This document shows positions 49,550-58,819 of a DNA stretch of 64,000 bases, one piece after another. Under the pieces are notes generated by a model, which saw only the letters and a program-made list of their open reading frames with translations, had not been told where the DNA came from and searched no databases. A program made the translations under genes and the position numbers. The number at the start of each line of letters is the position of its first letter. Position 1 is the first letter of the stretch. The DNA is from Thermohahella caldifontis (GTDB taxonomy: Bacteria; Pseudomonadota; Gammaproteobacteria; Pseudomonadales; Oleiphilaceae). The DNA lies in NCBI RefSeq assembly GCF_041153465.1, contig NZ_CP154858.1, forward strand, positions 992,001 through 1,056,000, given 5' to 3'.

Positions 49550-50602
49550 ATGCACAACGAAGTACAGGCGTATTACGGACAAGTTCTCAAAGGGAGTGAA
49601 GACCTCAAGACCAATGCCTGCTGCACGCCCGGCAGCATCCCGAAACACATCAGGGAAGCCCTGCGTCACGTGCACGACAACGTCCTCAGCCGCTACTATG
49701 GTTGTGGTCTGGTGGCGCCCGAGCTGCTGGAAGGCACCCGCATACTGGATCTGGGCTGCGGCAGCGGGCGTGACTGTTACGTGCTGGCCCAGCTGGTGGG
49801 CGAACAGGGCAGTGTGCTGGGCGTGGACATGACACCGGAACAGCTGGAAGTCGCCAGAGCCACGGAGGAATGGCACCGCGAGCGTTTCGGCTACACGCGC
49901 AAGAACACCGAATTCCGGCTGGGATACATTGAGCGGCTGGACGAGCTGGATCTGCCGGACAACAGCTTCGATATCATTGTTTCCAACTGTGTCATCAACC
50001 TCTCCCCTGACAAGGAGGCCGTCCTGCGGGAAGCTTGGCGCCTGCTCAAGCCGGGCGGCGAGCTGTACTTTTCGGATGTCTATGCCGACCGGCGTGTCCC
50101 GCGATCCCTGCGGGATGATCCGGAGCTGTACGGGGAGTGCCTCAGCGGTGCACTGTACTGGAACGACTTCCACAATCTGGCAAAGCGTTGCGGATTTCAG
50201 GATCCGCGTCTGGTTGAAGACCATCCGATCACGATCGAGAACGAAGCGGTTGAGGCGCGGATTGGTCACATCCGCTTCTTTTCCGCCACCTACCGGCTCT
50301 TCAAGCTGGAAGACCTGGAGCCTGCCTGCGAGGACTATGGTCAGGCCGTGATCTACAAGGGCACCATCCCTCACCATGAAGAGGTGTTTACGCTCGATGC
50401 CCATCACCGGATAGAACGCGGGCGCGTCTTCCCGGTCTGCGGCAATACCTGGCGGATGCTTCACGATACCCGCTTTGCCCCGCACTTCGAGTTCATCGGC
50501 AACTGGGATACCCACTACGGGATCTTCAAGGGGTGCGGTACCGACCTGCCCTTCGGTTCGGCACGAGACGATCAGGACAGCACTTCCGCCGGTTGCTGCT
50601 GA
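49550..50602 (+). CDS. arsM: Arsenite S-adenosylmethionine methyltransferase
   Basis: The product has 350 residues. ILDLGCGSGRDCYVL (about 65-79) binds S-adenosylmethionine. Cysteines expected in ArsM are present: NACCTPG near 24, VSNCVINL near 146 and YGECLSG near 192. Two more Cys end the protein (SAGCC), as in some long ArsM proteins. It would methylate trivalent arsenic to volatile or less retained species. No arsR, arsB or arsC lies nearby, so this is a stand-alone arsM. A good AGGAGAG ribosome-binding site precedes it. Confidence 0.88.
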   Translation: MHNEVQAYYGQVLKGSEDLKTNACCTPGSIPKHIREALRHVHDNVLSRYYGCGLVAPELLEGTRILDLGCGSGRDCYVLAQLVGEQGSVLGVDMTPEQLEVARATEEWHRERFGYTRKNTEFRLGYIERLDELDLPDNSFDIIVSNCVINLSPDKEAVLREAWRLLKPGGELYFSDVYADRRVPRSLRDDPELYGECLSGALYWNDFHNLAKRCGFQDPRLVEDHPITIENEAVEARIGHIRFFSATYRLFKLEDLEPACEDYGQAVIYKGTIPHHEEVFTLDAHHRIERGRVFPVCGNTWRMLHDTRFAPHFEFIGNWDTHYGIFKGCGTDLPFGSARDDQDSTSAGCC

Positions 50603-50609
50603 CCCGCTG

Positions 50610-51185
50610 TTACTCTGACGGAGCCACCAGCTCCGGGTGCTGCGCCCGGAGCTCGGCCATCATGGCCTTCAGCCGCCGGACTTTCTCCTCGCCTTCGCGC
50701 AGGCTTTCCGGATCCAGTCCCTGCGCTCTGGCACGTTCAATTTCCTGCTCGAGAAAGGCCACCTTCCTGACCGCTGCCTGAAGAAAACGCTGTTTGAGCG
50801 CCAGGTCCTGCTGCGCCTCCCAGGCCGCATAGGCATCCGGCTGATCCAGGATTTCCGGTTCAGGCCGGGGCTCCTCCGGTCCGCGCACGATGGGTGGTAC
50901 ACGCCGGTCACCCTCGGCCAGACTCTGCCGGAATGCCGCAACCGCGTCCGCATCCAGAACCGTATCCGGTTGCGCGCCATCGTCCTCGGGGCCGGTCGGA
51001 CGAGGTTCCGTTCGGGGCTGCGCGGTCAAGGGCTGCGGTGGCTGCGGATCTGCCGACGCCGGAACCACAGGCAAGGGCGTTTCCGGACTATCGGCCACCA
51101 CCACCAGCCGGCCACCCTCCGGCCACCAGGCGATGCCGGCCAGGGCAGCAAGGACGATCACGGCGCTCCCGAACATGCGCTTCAT
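50610..51185 (-). CDS. Small anchored, Pro-rich, helical protein of unknown function
   Basis: The product has 191 residues. One N-terminal membrane helix (about 4-20) leads into a Pro/Glu-rich linker (about 33-70). Helices then make up the rest (AAWEAQQDLALKQRFLQ, then VAFLEQEIERARAQ). This layout is like lipase-specific foldases (LifO/Lif), but I do not see their RxxFDY motif. It overlaps the isomerase gene by 4 bp and follows the phospholipase gene in the same direction, so it may help fold or release that enzyme (inference). The family is not known to me. Confidence 0.6.
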   Translation of the reverse strand: MKRMFGSAVIVLAALAGIAWWPEGGRLVVVADSPETPLPVVPASADPQPPQPLTAQPRTEPRPTGPEDDGAQPDTVLDADAVAAFRQSLAEGDRRVPPIVRGPEEPRPEPEILDQPDAYAAWEAQQDLALKQRFLQAAVRKVAFLEQEIERARAQGLDPESLREGEEKVRRLKAMMAELRAQHPELVAPSE

Positions 51186-52417
51186 GTGTGTGCCCCGGGG
51201 TCAGCCTTGCAGATACGCGCGGCAGCACGCAAGGCGTCAAGCTTCTGGTCATGCGCCTGCCTGAGGCGCTCCCATGCCAGCGCCTGAGATGCAGCATAGC
51301 GGACCGTTTCCGAGTCCGGGGGCAGGCGGCGGGTTTCACGCTTCAGTACCCTGATCCGGATCCAGCCACCGGCAGGGTCGCGTGTTGCCTTCGACCACTG
51401 ACCAGGCTGCTGGGTGAAGGCAAAGGTGGCCAGCCAGCCATCCTTCCGTGACAACCAGCCGGTCCGGATCTGATCCGCCGGCAACTGATCCGGGTTTTCG
51501 GCCTCCTCGGGCTGATCCGCATGAATCCACTGCGCCTCCACCTGCTCCACTACATCAAACTCATCGGCATGCTTGTCATACCACGCCCGGATATCCTTGT
51601 CCGACACCTGTCGGGCCGCCTCGCTCAGGGCCGGATTGTCATCATGCAGCCCCAGATGGAAGCCCATACGCTGCCGGAAACGCTGGGCCAGATAGCGGTC
51701 ATTGACCAGATCCCTCAGGAACACGTACTCCCGCCCCGGCAGATGGCGGGATGCCCAGTCATCGGTCACCACTTCCAGTGCCCAGCGCGTCGCGAAGTTC
51801 TCGACCAGCGCCCGGTCGCCTTCCAGCAGCACCATCCGCCCCTGAATGTTCAGGGTGTCCCACACATCAAACAGACTCAGCGAAAATGCCCTGCCCTGAA
51901 GTGCCAGACGGGCCACCTCCACGGATGAAGCCCATCTCTCCGTTTCTGGTGACAACCCGGCATCCAGCAGCGGTTTCTCGGCCCGGAGGCGCGCCGACCA
52001 GTTGTCCGGCAGGCCGAAATGCATGACCGACGTGATCCCGTCAGGAAAATGCTCGCGCATCCAGGCATCCAGCTGCTGCGCATACAAACCGGTGATCAGA
52101 CCAGTACGCTGGCGCGACAGATTGGCCCGGGTGGTGAAGCCGACCCCGGAATCCCGGTGCGGAAACGCCTGATCGCCCAGCTTTTGTTGCTCCGCCCGTG
52201 CGATCAGATGATTATCGATCAGCTCCTGAAGAAAGGCATCCGGAGAGCCTTCATAACTGCCCTCGGCGTGATACCGCTCATAGAGCGTTTCAAAGAGGTT
52301 CGCGGGCACTGACCAGTCATCCACCCGGGCCATTTCCCCCGGTGCAAGCTGGCAGTCTGCCCAAGCATGGCCGAAGGTCAGCCCCATCCAGACACATAAA
52401 TAACGTACTGCTTTCAT
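51182..52417 (-). CDS. Periplasmic parvulin-type peptidyl-prolyl isomerase-like protein
   Basis: With ATG 52417 the product has 411 residues and a signal peptide ending GHAWA (about 18). The N-terminal helical part resembles SurA-N (FETLYERYHAEG, LQELIDNHLIARAEQQK). A C-terminal region (SDKDIRAWYDKHADEFDVVE, ATFAFTQQPGQWSK, GGWIRIRVLK) matches a parvulin rotamase domain in outline. It may be a chaperone for the phospholipase encoded just upstream. Several parvulin active-site residues are not obvious, so catalysis is uncertain. It overlaps the small gene downstream by 4 bp. Confidence 0.7.
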   Translation of the reverse strand: MKAVRYLCVWMGLTFGHAWADCQLAPGEMARVDDWSVPANLFETLYERYHAEGSYEGSPDAFLQELIDNHLIARAEQQKLGDQAFPHRDSGVGFTTRANLSRQRTGLITGLYAQQLDAWMREHFPDGITSVMHFGLPDNWSARLRAEKPLLDAGLSPETERWASSVEVARLALQGRAFSLSLFDVWDTLNIQGRMVLLEGDRALVENFATRWALEVVTDDWASRHLPGREYVFLRDLVNDRYLAQRFRQRMGFHLGLHDDNPALSEAARQVSDKDIRAWYDKHADEFDVVEQVEAQWIHADQPEEAENPDQLPADQIRTGWLSRKDGWLATFAFTQQPGQWSKATRDPAGGWIRIRVLKRETRRLPPDSETVRYAASQALAWERLRQAHDQKLDALRAAARICKADPGAHT

Positions 52418-52470
52418 GACGTTGGCTCCCGGACCGCCCGGCAACGTACCGGACGGTCACTCCGGTGGGG

Positions 52471-53496
52471 TCAGAAACGATTCATGGCATGATTCAGCAC
52501 ATGTACCGTCATGGCAATGGCATGCGGAATCACCATGCGTGCCACCTGCACCCGGTCATTGTAATCCGTACTGGACAATACCAGGCCACCATTGCTGTAG
52601 GAGAAGGCCCCCCCTTCCGTCAGCAGGGGACGGATATCACGGCTGCTGGCCGGCACGGGCGTGAAGTCGCGCATGGCCTCGGTGACCAGACTGAAATCAT
52701 TCAGGCGCTCACGATCATAATAGTCCGCCACCCATTGCTCCCAGCCCGAGTGATTATGGTCCGAGGTCGTCCAGGTGTGGTGTGGCTGGAGCAGATCCGT
52801 GGTATGCAGAACAAAGCCCAGAGTCTGAACGGAAGGCTGCGCCCAGAAGCGGTTGTACCAGTACTGCCCCAGGTTGTCGATGGGCTGGAACGGCATCTTC
52901 TCGAAGTCCTCGTACATGGACTTGGTAGAGTATGAACCCTGCCGGTAGTTGGCTTCGGTGATGCCATAGCTGTTGTACTTGGAGTTGTCGCGCCAGAACC
53001 AGCCGTGCAGACCACCCTTGCCATCGTCCAGATAGTCGCCGTAGAGCCAGGCTGCCGCCATGTTGTCAATGGTACCGGCCACGGTCAGTCGGCTGTAATC
53101 GTAGCCGCCGATATCGTTGCCATGCACATCATGGGCATGCGTATGGTTCTGAAAGTGCCAGTAGGAGGTGTACTTGACGATGGAAGCCCCCAACCCCCAT
53201 ACCGGCGCCATCTGACAATCACCGGTGATGGCACCACAGAGATAGGTATCCTCGAAATCATCCACGTCATAGGCACCCTGCCCCAAGATGCTGCCCAGTT
53301 GCTCAACCGTCACGCCGGACTGGGCTGCCAGTGCAGCCAGCTTGGCGTACTGGGTGGTGGCGGGATGTGCCTTCATGTAACGCACCGCATCTTCCACAAT
53401 GCGCTTGTGGGTGCTCTGTTTCCAGGCCAGAGCAGGCTGAGTCATCACTGCCAGGGCCACGCCGGCCAACAGACTGCGGGAGAGAGTCGTTTTCAT
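52471..53496 (-). CDS. Exported zinc-dependent phospholipase C-like enzyme
   Basis: The product has 341 residues. The signal peptide ends PALA, so the mature protein begins with Trp25 (WKQSTHKRIVEDAV). A Trp at the mature N-terminus is a zinc ligand in the Bacillus phospholipase C/P1 nuclease fold. Further ligands are plausible in HFQNHTHAHD, LHTTDLLQPHH and TSDHNHSGWE. The enzyme would hydrolyse phospholipids outside the cell or in the periplasm. A Cys pair (TYLCGAITGDC) may form a disulfide. It heads a three-gene group with an isomerase-like and a small anchored protein. Legionella and some Pseudomonas have comparable PlcC enzymes. Type II secretion is possible (gspAB are in the window) but unproven. 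Confidence 0.8.
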   Translation of the reverse strand: MKTTLSRSLLAGVALAVMTQPALAWKQSTHKRIVEDAVRYMKAHPATTQYAKLAALAAQSGVTVEQLGSILGQGAYDVDDFEDTYLCGAITGDCQMAPVWGLGASIVKYTSYWHFQNHTHAHDVHGNDIGGYDYSRLTVAGTIDNMAAAWLYGDYLDDGKGGLHGWFWRDNSKYNSYGITEANYRQGSYSTKSMYEDFEKMPFQPIDNLGQYWYNRFWAQPSVQTLGFVLHTTDLLQPHHTWTTSDHNHSGWEQWVADYYDRERLNDFSLVTEAMRDFTPVPASSRDIRPLLTEGGAFSYSNGGLVLSSTDYNDRVQVARMVIPHAIAMTVHVLNHAMNRF

Positions 53497-53936
53497 TTCC
53501 TCACCTTTTTCTTCCGGTTTTTGTCATCGTTTTTATTGCTGCAGCATCCTGCCAGTTCTCCTTTCAGTACAGATGTTCAGTTTAATGGCCTCAGATGACA
53601 GTTCCGAGAAACGTGACACTCTATAACCTTGACCTGCCGCACAATTCAGACTTTCGTACCAGATCGTCAAGGCCTTGTGACTCGCGGCGGAGCTTCTGAT
53701 GCGCCTTCAGTCCAATAGTTTTTGGCGATAACATCCGTCCGATTTATAAGCCTCTCACAATTTACAACACACAATATAGTGGTATACTCGCTCACAGACA
53801 CACTATATAGTGTTGGTCGCCTGTACGGGAAAACAACAATTCACAAACCCGTTTGACCCGCCGCGACCAGTCCGGGCGCGTTGTATCCGCCCATCTGCTT
53901 ACCATCCAGACACTGAACAGTAAGGAATAAGTCGAT
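53497..53936. promoter_or_regulatory. 440-bp region between phospholipase C and nrdJ genes
   Basis: The minus-strand side (53497-53700) holds the phospholipase leader (GGTGAGGAAATG-type start region) without a motif I can name. The plus-strand side has the nrdJ promoter and two NrdR-like boxes (described separately). The stretch from about 53880 to 53936 is the nrdJ leader with AAGGAA before the ATG. No gene is evident. Confidence 0.5.
53761..53813 (+). promoter_or_regulatory. nrdJ promoter overlapped by two NrdR-like boxes
   Basis: TTTACA (53761-53766), 16 bp, TGG-TATACT (-10 at 53783-53788) is a good sigma-70 promoter. ACAC-AATATA-GTGG (53769-53782) and ACAC-TATATA-GTGT (53800-53813) are palindromes starting 31 bp apart, three helical turns. 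NrdR boxes come in such pairs at ribonucleotide reductase promoters. The inner spacing is 6 bp here, whereas the consensus I recall has 8. Confidence 0.7.
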
Positions 53937-56075
53937 ATGAACGCCAAGGTTCAGCCGCTTACGCCCGTGATTCCCATGCAACCGGCATCGCTGGATATCT
54001 GGAGCTCCAAGTATCAGCTCAAGACCAAGTCCGGGGAACCCGTCGACAAGAGCATTTCCGATACCTATGAGCGCGTGGCCCGCGCACTGGCATCCGTGGA
54101 AAAGCCCAAGGTTCGCGAAAAGTGGTACCGGGAATTCCTGTGGGCACTGGAAAACGGCGCCATTCCGGCGGGCCGGATCACCTCCAATGCCGGCGCGGAA
54201 GCGCACAAGCCCGCCACATCCACCATCAACTGTACGGTGTCCGGTACCATCCATGATTCAATGGACGACATCCTGATCAAGAACCACGAAGCCGGCCTGA
54301 CCCTCAAGGCCGGGTGTGGGATCGGTTACGAATTCTCCACCCTGCGTCCGAAAGGCGCCTATGTGGCCGGTGCCGGTGCCACCACGTCCGGCCCCCTGTC
54401 CTTCATGGACATCTTCGACCGCATGTGCTTCACCGTATCCTCGGCAGGCGGACGCCGGGGTGCCCAGATGGCCACCTTCGACGTGCATCACCCGGATGTT
54501 TTCGAGTTCATCCGGGCCAAGCGCGAAAATGGTCGCCTGCGCCAGTTCAACCTCTCGCTGCTCATCACCGAGGATTTCATCGAGGCCGTCAAGGCGGATG
54601 CCGACTGGCCACTCTCTTTCCCCGTGACCCGGAAAGAGGTGGAAGACGAAGGCCTGGATCTGTCCGATCGCAGCAAGTTCGTCTTCCGTGACTTCCCGGT
54701 GAAGGAAGGCTATGTCCAGGACAGCGAGGGCCGGGTCGCCTGCCGCATCTACAAGGTGGCCAAGGCCCGCTCCATCTGGGATGCCATCATGACCTCCACC
54801 TATGACTTTGCGGAACCGGGCTTCATCCTGATCGACAAGGTCAATGAGATGAACAACAACTGGTTCTGTGAAAACATCCGGGCAACCAACCCCTGTGGCG
54901 AGCAGCCGCTGCCGCCCTATGGCAGCTGCCTGCTGGGTTCGGTCAACCTGACCAGGTTTGTCGAGCACCCCTTCACCGAGCGGGCACGCTTCAACACGGA
55001 AAAATACCGCAAGGTGGTCGCCATCTTCTCGCGCATGCTGGACAACGTGGTGGAGCTCAACGGCCTGCCGCTGGAAGGCCAGCGCCATGAAATCCTCTAC
55101 AAGCGCCGCCACGGCATGGGGATCCTGGGCCTGGGCTCCACGCTCACCATGCTGCGCATGCCCTACGGTTCCGAAGACTCCATCCGCTTCACCGAGGAAG
55201 TCTGCAAGGACATGGCACTGGAAGGCTGGCGCCAGGCTCTGGAACTGAGCCGCGAGAAGGGGCCGGCCCCCATCATGAACGACGAGTTCGTCATCACCGA
55301 AGAGATGATGCGCAAGCGTCCCGAACTGGCCCGGGATGGCTACAAGGTGGGCGACAAGGTCAAGGGTCGCATCCTTCATGCAAAATACAGCCGCTACATG
55401 CAGCGCATTGCCGAAGTGGAGCCGGAACTGGTGGAAGCCCTGGCTGAAGAAGGTGCGCGCTATACCCATCACACATCCATTGCACCGACGGGAACCATTT
55501 CCCTGTCGCTGGCCAACAATGCCAGCAACGGCATCGAGCCCAGCTTTGCACACCACTATGCGCGCAACGTCATCCGTGAAGGCCGCAAGACCAAGGAAAA
55601 GGTGGATGTGTTCTCCTACGAGCTGCTGGCCTACCGTACCCTGGTCAACCCAAAGGCCATGCCGTACAGCGATGATCCGGAGGCGCAGTTGCCGGACTAC
55701 TTTGTTGCCGCAGATCAGGTGACGCCCAGGCAGCATGTGGACATCCAGGCTGCCGCCCAGAAATGGGTGGACTCCTCCATTTCCAAGACCGCCAACGTCC
55801 CGACAGACTTCCCGTACGAAGACTTCAAGGACATCTACATGTACGCCTACGAAAAGGGTCTCAAGGGCTGCACCACTTTCCGTTTCAATCCGGAGGCCTT
55901 CCAGGGCGTACTGGTCAAGGAGTCGGACCTGGAGAACACCATCTATGAATTCACTCTGGAAGACGGTACCAAGGTCAGGCTCCGCGGCAATGAGGAAGTG
56001 GAGTACGACGGCGAGATTCATACCGCCGCCAACCTGTTCGATGCCCTGAAAGAAGGCACCTACGGCAAGTTCTGA
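53937..56075 (+). CDS. nrdJa: Class II (adenosylcobalamin-dependent) ribonucleotide reductase, catalytic part NrdJa
   Basis: The product has 712 residues. TSTINCTVSGTI, NEHAGLTLKAGCGIGYEFS-like text (NHEAGLTLKAGCGIGYEF) and the finger-loop ATNPCGEQPLPPYGSCLLG with its N-C-E residues identify the class II core. PTGTISLSLANNASNGIEP is also typical. It reduces ribonucleotides with B12 rather than a metal-oxygen radical, so it works with and without oxygen. The C-terminal redox-Cys part is missing and lies in the next gene, as in the split NrdJab of Pseudomonas. The promoter has NrdR-like boxes. No nrdR gene is in the window. Confidence 0.94.
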   Translation: MNAKVQPLTPVIPMQPASLDIWSSKYQLKTKSGEPVDKSISDTYERVARALASVEKPKVREKWYREFLWALENGAIPAGRITSNAGAEAHKPATSTINCTVSGTIHDSMDDILIKNHEAGLTLKAGCGIGYEFSTLRPKGAYVAGAGATTSGPLSFMDIFDRMCFTVSSAGGRRGAQMATFDVHHPDVFEFIRAKRENGRLRQFNLSLLITEDFIEAVKADADWPLSFPVTRKEVEDEGLDLSDRSKFVFRDFPVKEGYVQDSEGRVACRIYKVAKARSIWDAIMTSTYDFAEPGFILIDKVNEMNNNWFCENIRATNPCGEQPLPPYGSCLLGSVNLTRFVEHPFTERARFNTEKYRKVVAIFSRMLDNVVELNGLPLEGQRHEILYKRRHGMGILGLGSTLTMLRMPYGSEDSIRFTEEVCKDMALEGWRQALELSREKGPAPIMNDEFVITEEMMRKRPELARDGYKVGDKVKGRILHAKYSRYMQRIAEVEPELVEALAEEGARYTHHTSIAPTGTISLSLANNASNGIEPSFAHHYARNVIREGRKTKEKVDVFSYELLAYRTLVNPKAMPYSDDPEAQLPDYFVAADQVTPRQHVDIQAAAQKWVDSSISKTANVPTDFPYEDFKDIYMYAYEKGLKGCTTFRFNPEAFQGVLVKESDLENTIYEFTLEDGTKVRLRGNEEVEYDGEIHTAANLFDALKEGTYGKF

Positions 56076-56096
56076 TCACGATTTGAGGACACACAC

Positions 56097-56795
56097 ATGG
56101 CAGTCAAGATTGACAAGAAAATTGTAGATTACCGGGTGGTGAGCAAGCCGGATCAGAACGCCCCGGCACCGGCGCAGGAACCTGCGCCGGTCGAAAAGCC
56201 CGTGGAAATGAACGAAAGCATTGCCCGGCCCGATTTCCTGCTGGGCACCACCTACAAGATCAAGCCGCCCATTCTCGACCATGCGTTTTACATCACCATC
56301 AACGACATTGTCCTGAATGAAGGCACCGACCACGAATCACGCCGGCCCTACGAGATTTTCATCAACTCCAAGGCGATGGAACATTTCCAGTGGGTCACGG
56401 CACTGACACGCGTCATCTCGGCCGTGTTCCGCAAGGGAGGGGACATTACCTTCCTGGTGGAAGAGCTGAGTTCGGTCCATGATCCCAATGGCGGCTACTA
56501 CAAGAAAGGCGGCGTCTTCATGCCCTCTCTGGTGGCCGAAATCGGTGCGGTCATCGAGAAGCACATGAAGGCCATCGGCCTCATCAAGTCGGAAGACATG
56601 ACGGACGTGCAGAAGCGAATTCTGGCCAAGAAAAAGGCCGAGTTCGAAGCACGCCAGAAGTCTTCGGGCAAGCACAAGGGCGAAACGGCATTCCCCGAAG
56701 GTGCCACCCTGTGCAAGAAGTGCAATACCAAGGCCGTCATCGTCATGGACGGCTGTATGACTTGCCTCAACTGCGGCGACAGCAAGTGCGGCTGA
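56097..56795 (+). CDS. nrdJb: Class II ribonucleotide reductase C-terminal part NrdJb
   Basis: The product has 232 residues. KPPILDHAFYITINDIVLNEG and RPYEIFINSKAMEHFQWVTALTR continue the NrdJ fold. The tail has two CxxC pairs (CKKCNTK, CLNCGDSKCG), which serve as zinc ligands and the redox shuttle for the active site. It starts 21 bp after nrdJa with GAGGACAC upstream. The same split is known in Pseudomonas aeruginosa nrdJab. Both halves should be needed for activity. A strong terminator follows. Confidence 0.92.
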   Translation: MAVKIDKKIVDYRVVSKPDQNAPAPAQEPAPVEKPVEMNESIARPDFLLGTTYKIKPPILDHAFYITINDIVLNEGTDHESRRPYEIFINSKAMEHFQWVTALTRVISAVFRKGGDITFLVEELSSVHDPNGGYYKKGGVFMPSLVAEIGAVIEKHMKAIGLIKSEDMTDVQKRILAKKKAEFEARQKSSGKHKGETAFPEGATLCKKCNTKAVIVMDGCMTCLNCGDSKCG

Positions 56796-56802
56796 CGCCC
56801 CC

Positions 56803-56837
56803 GGACCCCGGCCCGGATGACCGGGGTCCTTTCCTTT
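56803..56837 (+). terminator. Intrinsic terminator of nrdJab
   Basis: GGACCCCGG (56803-56811) pairs with CCGGGGTCC (56821-56829), followed by TTTCCTTT. The stem is 9 bp and perfect with a 9-base loop. Confidence 0.85.
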
Positions 56838-56861
56838 GCTCTCCCGGCATGCAGCCGGTCA

Positions 56862-57284
56862 TCAGCTGACCCTGAGCTTGAGAGCCCCTTCTCCGTTACT
56901 CACGGCCTTTTCTTCTCCGGGCATCAGATACCAGAGCACGCCTGCCACCGCGAAAAGGGCGGGAATATCCCCCAGCAGATTCGCACGTTCCGTCACATCC
57001 AGCATCGCCTGAATCAGCATGATGCCACCGTGCACGATACTGGACCAGATGGCGAACCAGATGAGGCTGGCGTGGGCCAGCGGGTTTCGGGCTGCACGGA
57101 CCAGAAAGACCCCCAGGGTCATGTACATGCCCATGATCATTTGTTCGTATTCGGGTTGAGCCGGTGACCAGCTCCAGCCGGACGGCCAGACGACCATCAT
57201 CATTGCCGGCACACCGACGATAAAGAAAGCACCGATGGCATAAAGCGCCATGGTCAGGAATTTCTGTCTGGAATCGGACGTCAT
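56862..57284 (-). CDS. Small four-helix membrane protein, unknown function
   Basis: With ATG 57284 (GGAG 6 bases upstream) the product has 140 residues and about four membrane helices (YAIGAFFIVGVPAMMMVVW, MGMYMTLGVFLV, LIWFAIWSSIVHGGIM, IPALFAVAGVLWYL). I do not recognise it with confidence; the pattern is like small DUF6632-type proteins. It lies alone between the nrdJ terminator and a divergent exported-protein gene. The open frame continues upstream to 57398 without a ribosome-binding site. Confidence 0.6.
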   Translation of the reverse strand: MTSDSRQKFLTMALYAIGAFFIVGVPAMMMVVWPSGWSWSPAQPEYEQMIMGMYMTLGVFLVRAARNPLAHASLIWFAIWSSIVHGGIMLIQAMLDVTERANLLGDIPALFAVAGVLWYLMPGEEKAVSNGEGALKLRVS

Positions 57285-57512
57285 GTCATTCTCCATCAAA
57301 TGAAAACGCGATCCGGATACCTGCTCAACAGGATCCGGTTTCCCCATCGTACGCTCTTTGACCGTGTCCGGGGCGATTGTTTTGTAACGCCGGCCCAATG
57401 GATTGAATTGAACCCTTTCTCCAAACCGTTCGCCTTACCAGTGAACAGGGAAGACCGTACCGATGGGCCAACGCCAGAGGAAGGCATGACATCACAGGAA
57501 AGGAGAACAGCC

Positions 57513-58712
57513 ATGAACATCCTCACCCGACTCACGGCACTGACACTCATGACCGCTGCACTGCATGCCAGCGGTGCGGAAACCACCTTGTCACTGCCCA
57601 AGACCCTGGTTGCCAATGTGCTGAACCAATCCTTCAGCAAGACTGAAGTGCTCATCGACAATTACGGCGCCAAACACGGCAACTCGTGGCTGGAGCAGAA
57701 CAGCTACATCCGTCTGCCGGACGGAGAAACCCGTCACTTCAACATTGCAGAACAGGTCACCCGGATCACCAAATGGCGTCAATGGAAGCACTACGTGGAC
57801 GACCTACGCAGTCAGAGTGTTTCGGTCACGGCGCAGGGCCAGGGGCTTCGTTTCCTCATCACCTTCGAAAGCCAGGGCGAAGAAATCAAGGGCAAATGCC
57901 TGCGCAACGGCAAGGAATGCAAGCTCAAAATGGAACGGGATATCCATGTGGACAATGCCCGCCTCAGCGTGGACATCCAGCCGGTTCCCCTGAATAACAG
58001 CGTGGGTTTTCTGGTGGGTGACGTGGACTTTTCCGCCAGCCTGAAGATCCCCAACAAGCTCTGTCAGGCCGTGAAAAAGATCTGTGACAAGATCGAAGGC
58101 AAGATTTACAAGGAACTGAAATCACAGCTGGAGAAGACGGTCCGAAACGAGCTGATGCGGGACAAACTCCGCAAGCAGGTTGCCGCCAACATCCGACCGC
58201 AGATACAGGCCAGCCTGTCACCGCTGCTGAAACTGAGATTCGGCGGTTATGAACCCAAGCCCTGGGAGATTATCGCCATCAGGGACAACGGCAGTCAGTA
58301 TCAGGTCACCATACGGCATCCGGAGGTCATTGACGCCGGCAGCGTACGCATCAAGCAGTTCAAGGTGAAAGTACCCAAGCAGGTTATGAGCTGTCCGGCA
58401 AACGTGGAATATGTGGCCACCATTGAAACCGATGCAGCCATCTCGGGATCGGCATGGGTGGAATATCTGCATCCGGCATCGGGGAAAATGGTCAGGGATC
58501 CGGGCGATTTCAAATGGAGCACCCAGGGCAAGGGTACGGCCACCTCGGTAATATACTCCAAATGGATTGCCCCCAAGGGCGTGTGGAAAACCAGCGAGGC
58601 GCGCCTGGCCCTCAGCTGGAAAGGCAGCAATGGCCAGACCCATACTCTCAAATCACCTCTCGTCACCTTCCAGCGCAAGTGCAGCAAGACTGCCGGCCAG
58701 ATCACGTTCTGA
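57513..58712 (+). CDS. Exported protein of unknown function
   Basis: With ATG 57513 (AGGAAAGGAG upstream) the product has 399 residues and a signal peptide cut near ASGAE (about 22). The mature protein begins TTLSLPKTLVANVLNQ. A Lys-rich helix (about 190-230: CQAVKKICDKIEGKIYKELK) may be amphipathic. Later beta segments include VPKQVMSCPANVEYVATIE and LALSWKGSNGQTHTLKSP. Six cysteines allow three disulfides, matching a periplasmic or secreted protein. I cannot assign a family. It stands alone before galU. Confidence 0.6.
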   Translation: MNILTRLTALTLMTAALHASGAETTLSLPKTLVANVLNQSFSKTEVLIDNYGAKHGNSWLEQNSYIRLPDGETRHFNIAEQVTRITKWRQWKHYVDDLRSQSVSVTAQGQGLRFLITFESQGEEIKGKCLRNGKECKLKMERDIHVDNARLSVDIQPVPLNNSVGFLVGDVDFSASLKIPNKLCQAVKKICDKIEGKIYKELKSQLEKTVRNELMRDKLRKQVAANIRPQIQASLSPLLKLRFGGYEPKPWEIIAIRDNGSQYQVTIRHPEVIDAGSVRIKQFKVKVPKQVMSCPANVEYVATIETDAAISGSAWVEYLHPASGKMVRDPGDFKWSTQGKGTATSVIYSKWIAPKGVWKTSEARLALSWKGSNGQTHTLKSPLVTFQRKCSKTAGQITF

Positions 58713-58819
58713 CCGATCGGCTCTGACACGGAGACAAGGACCCCGGTGCCAGAGCCGTCTCCGATATGCTATCCTTCGCCCCATTCCGCATACTGTACAG
58801 GGTCTTCAAGGAAGCGATC

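Noticed and set aside
54258..56021. 587-residue open frame antisense to nrdJa
   Set aside because: The nrdJa product is a clear class II reductase. The antisense frame has no ribosome-binding site or known domain.
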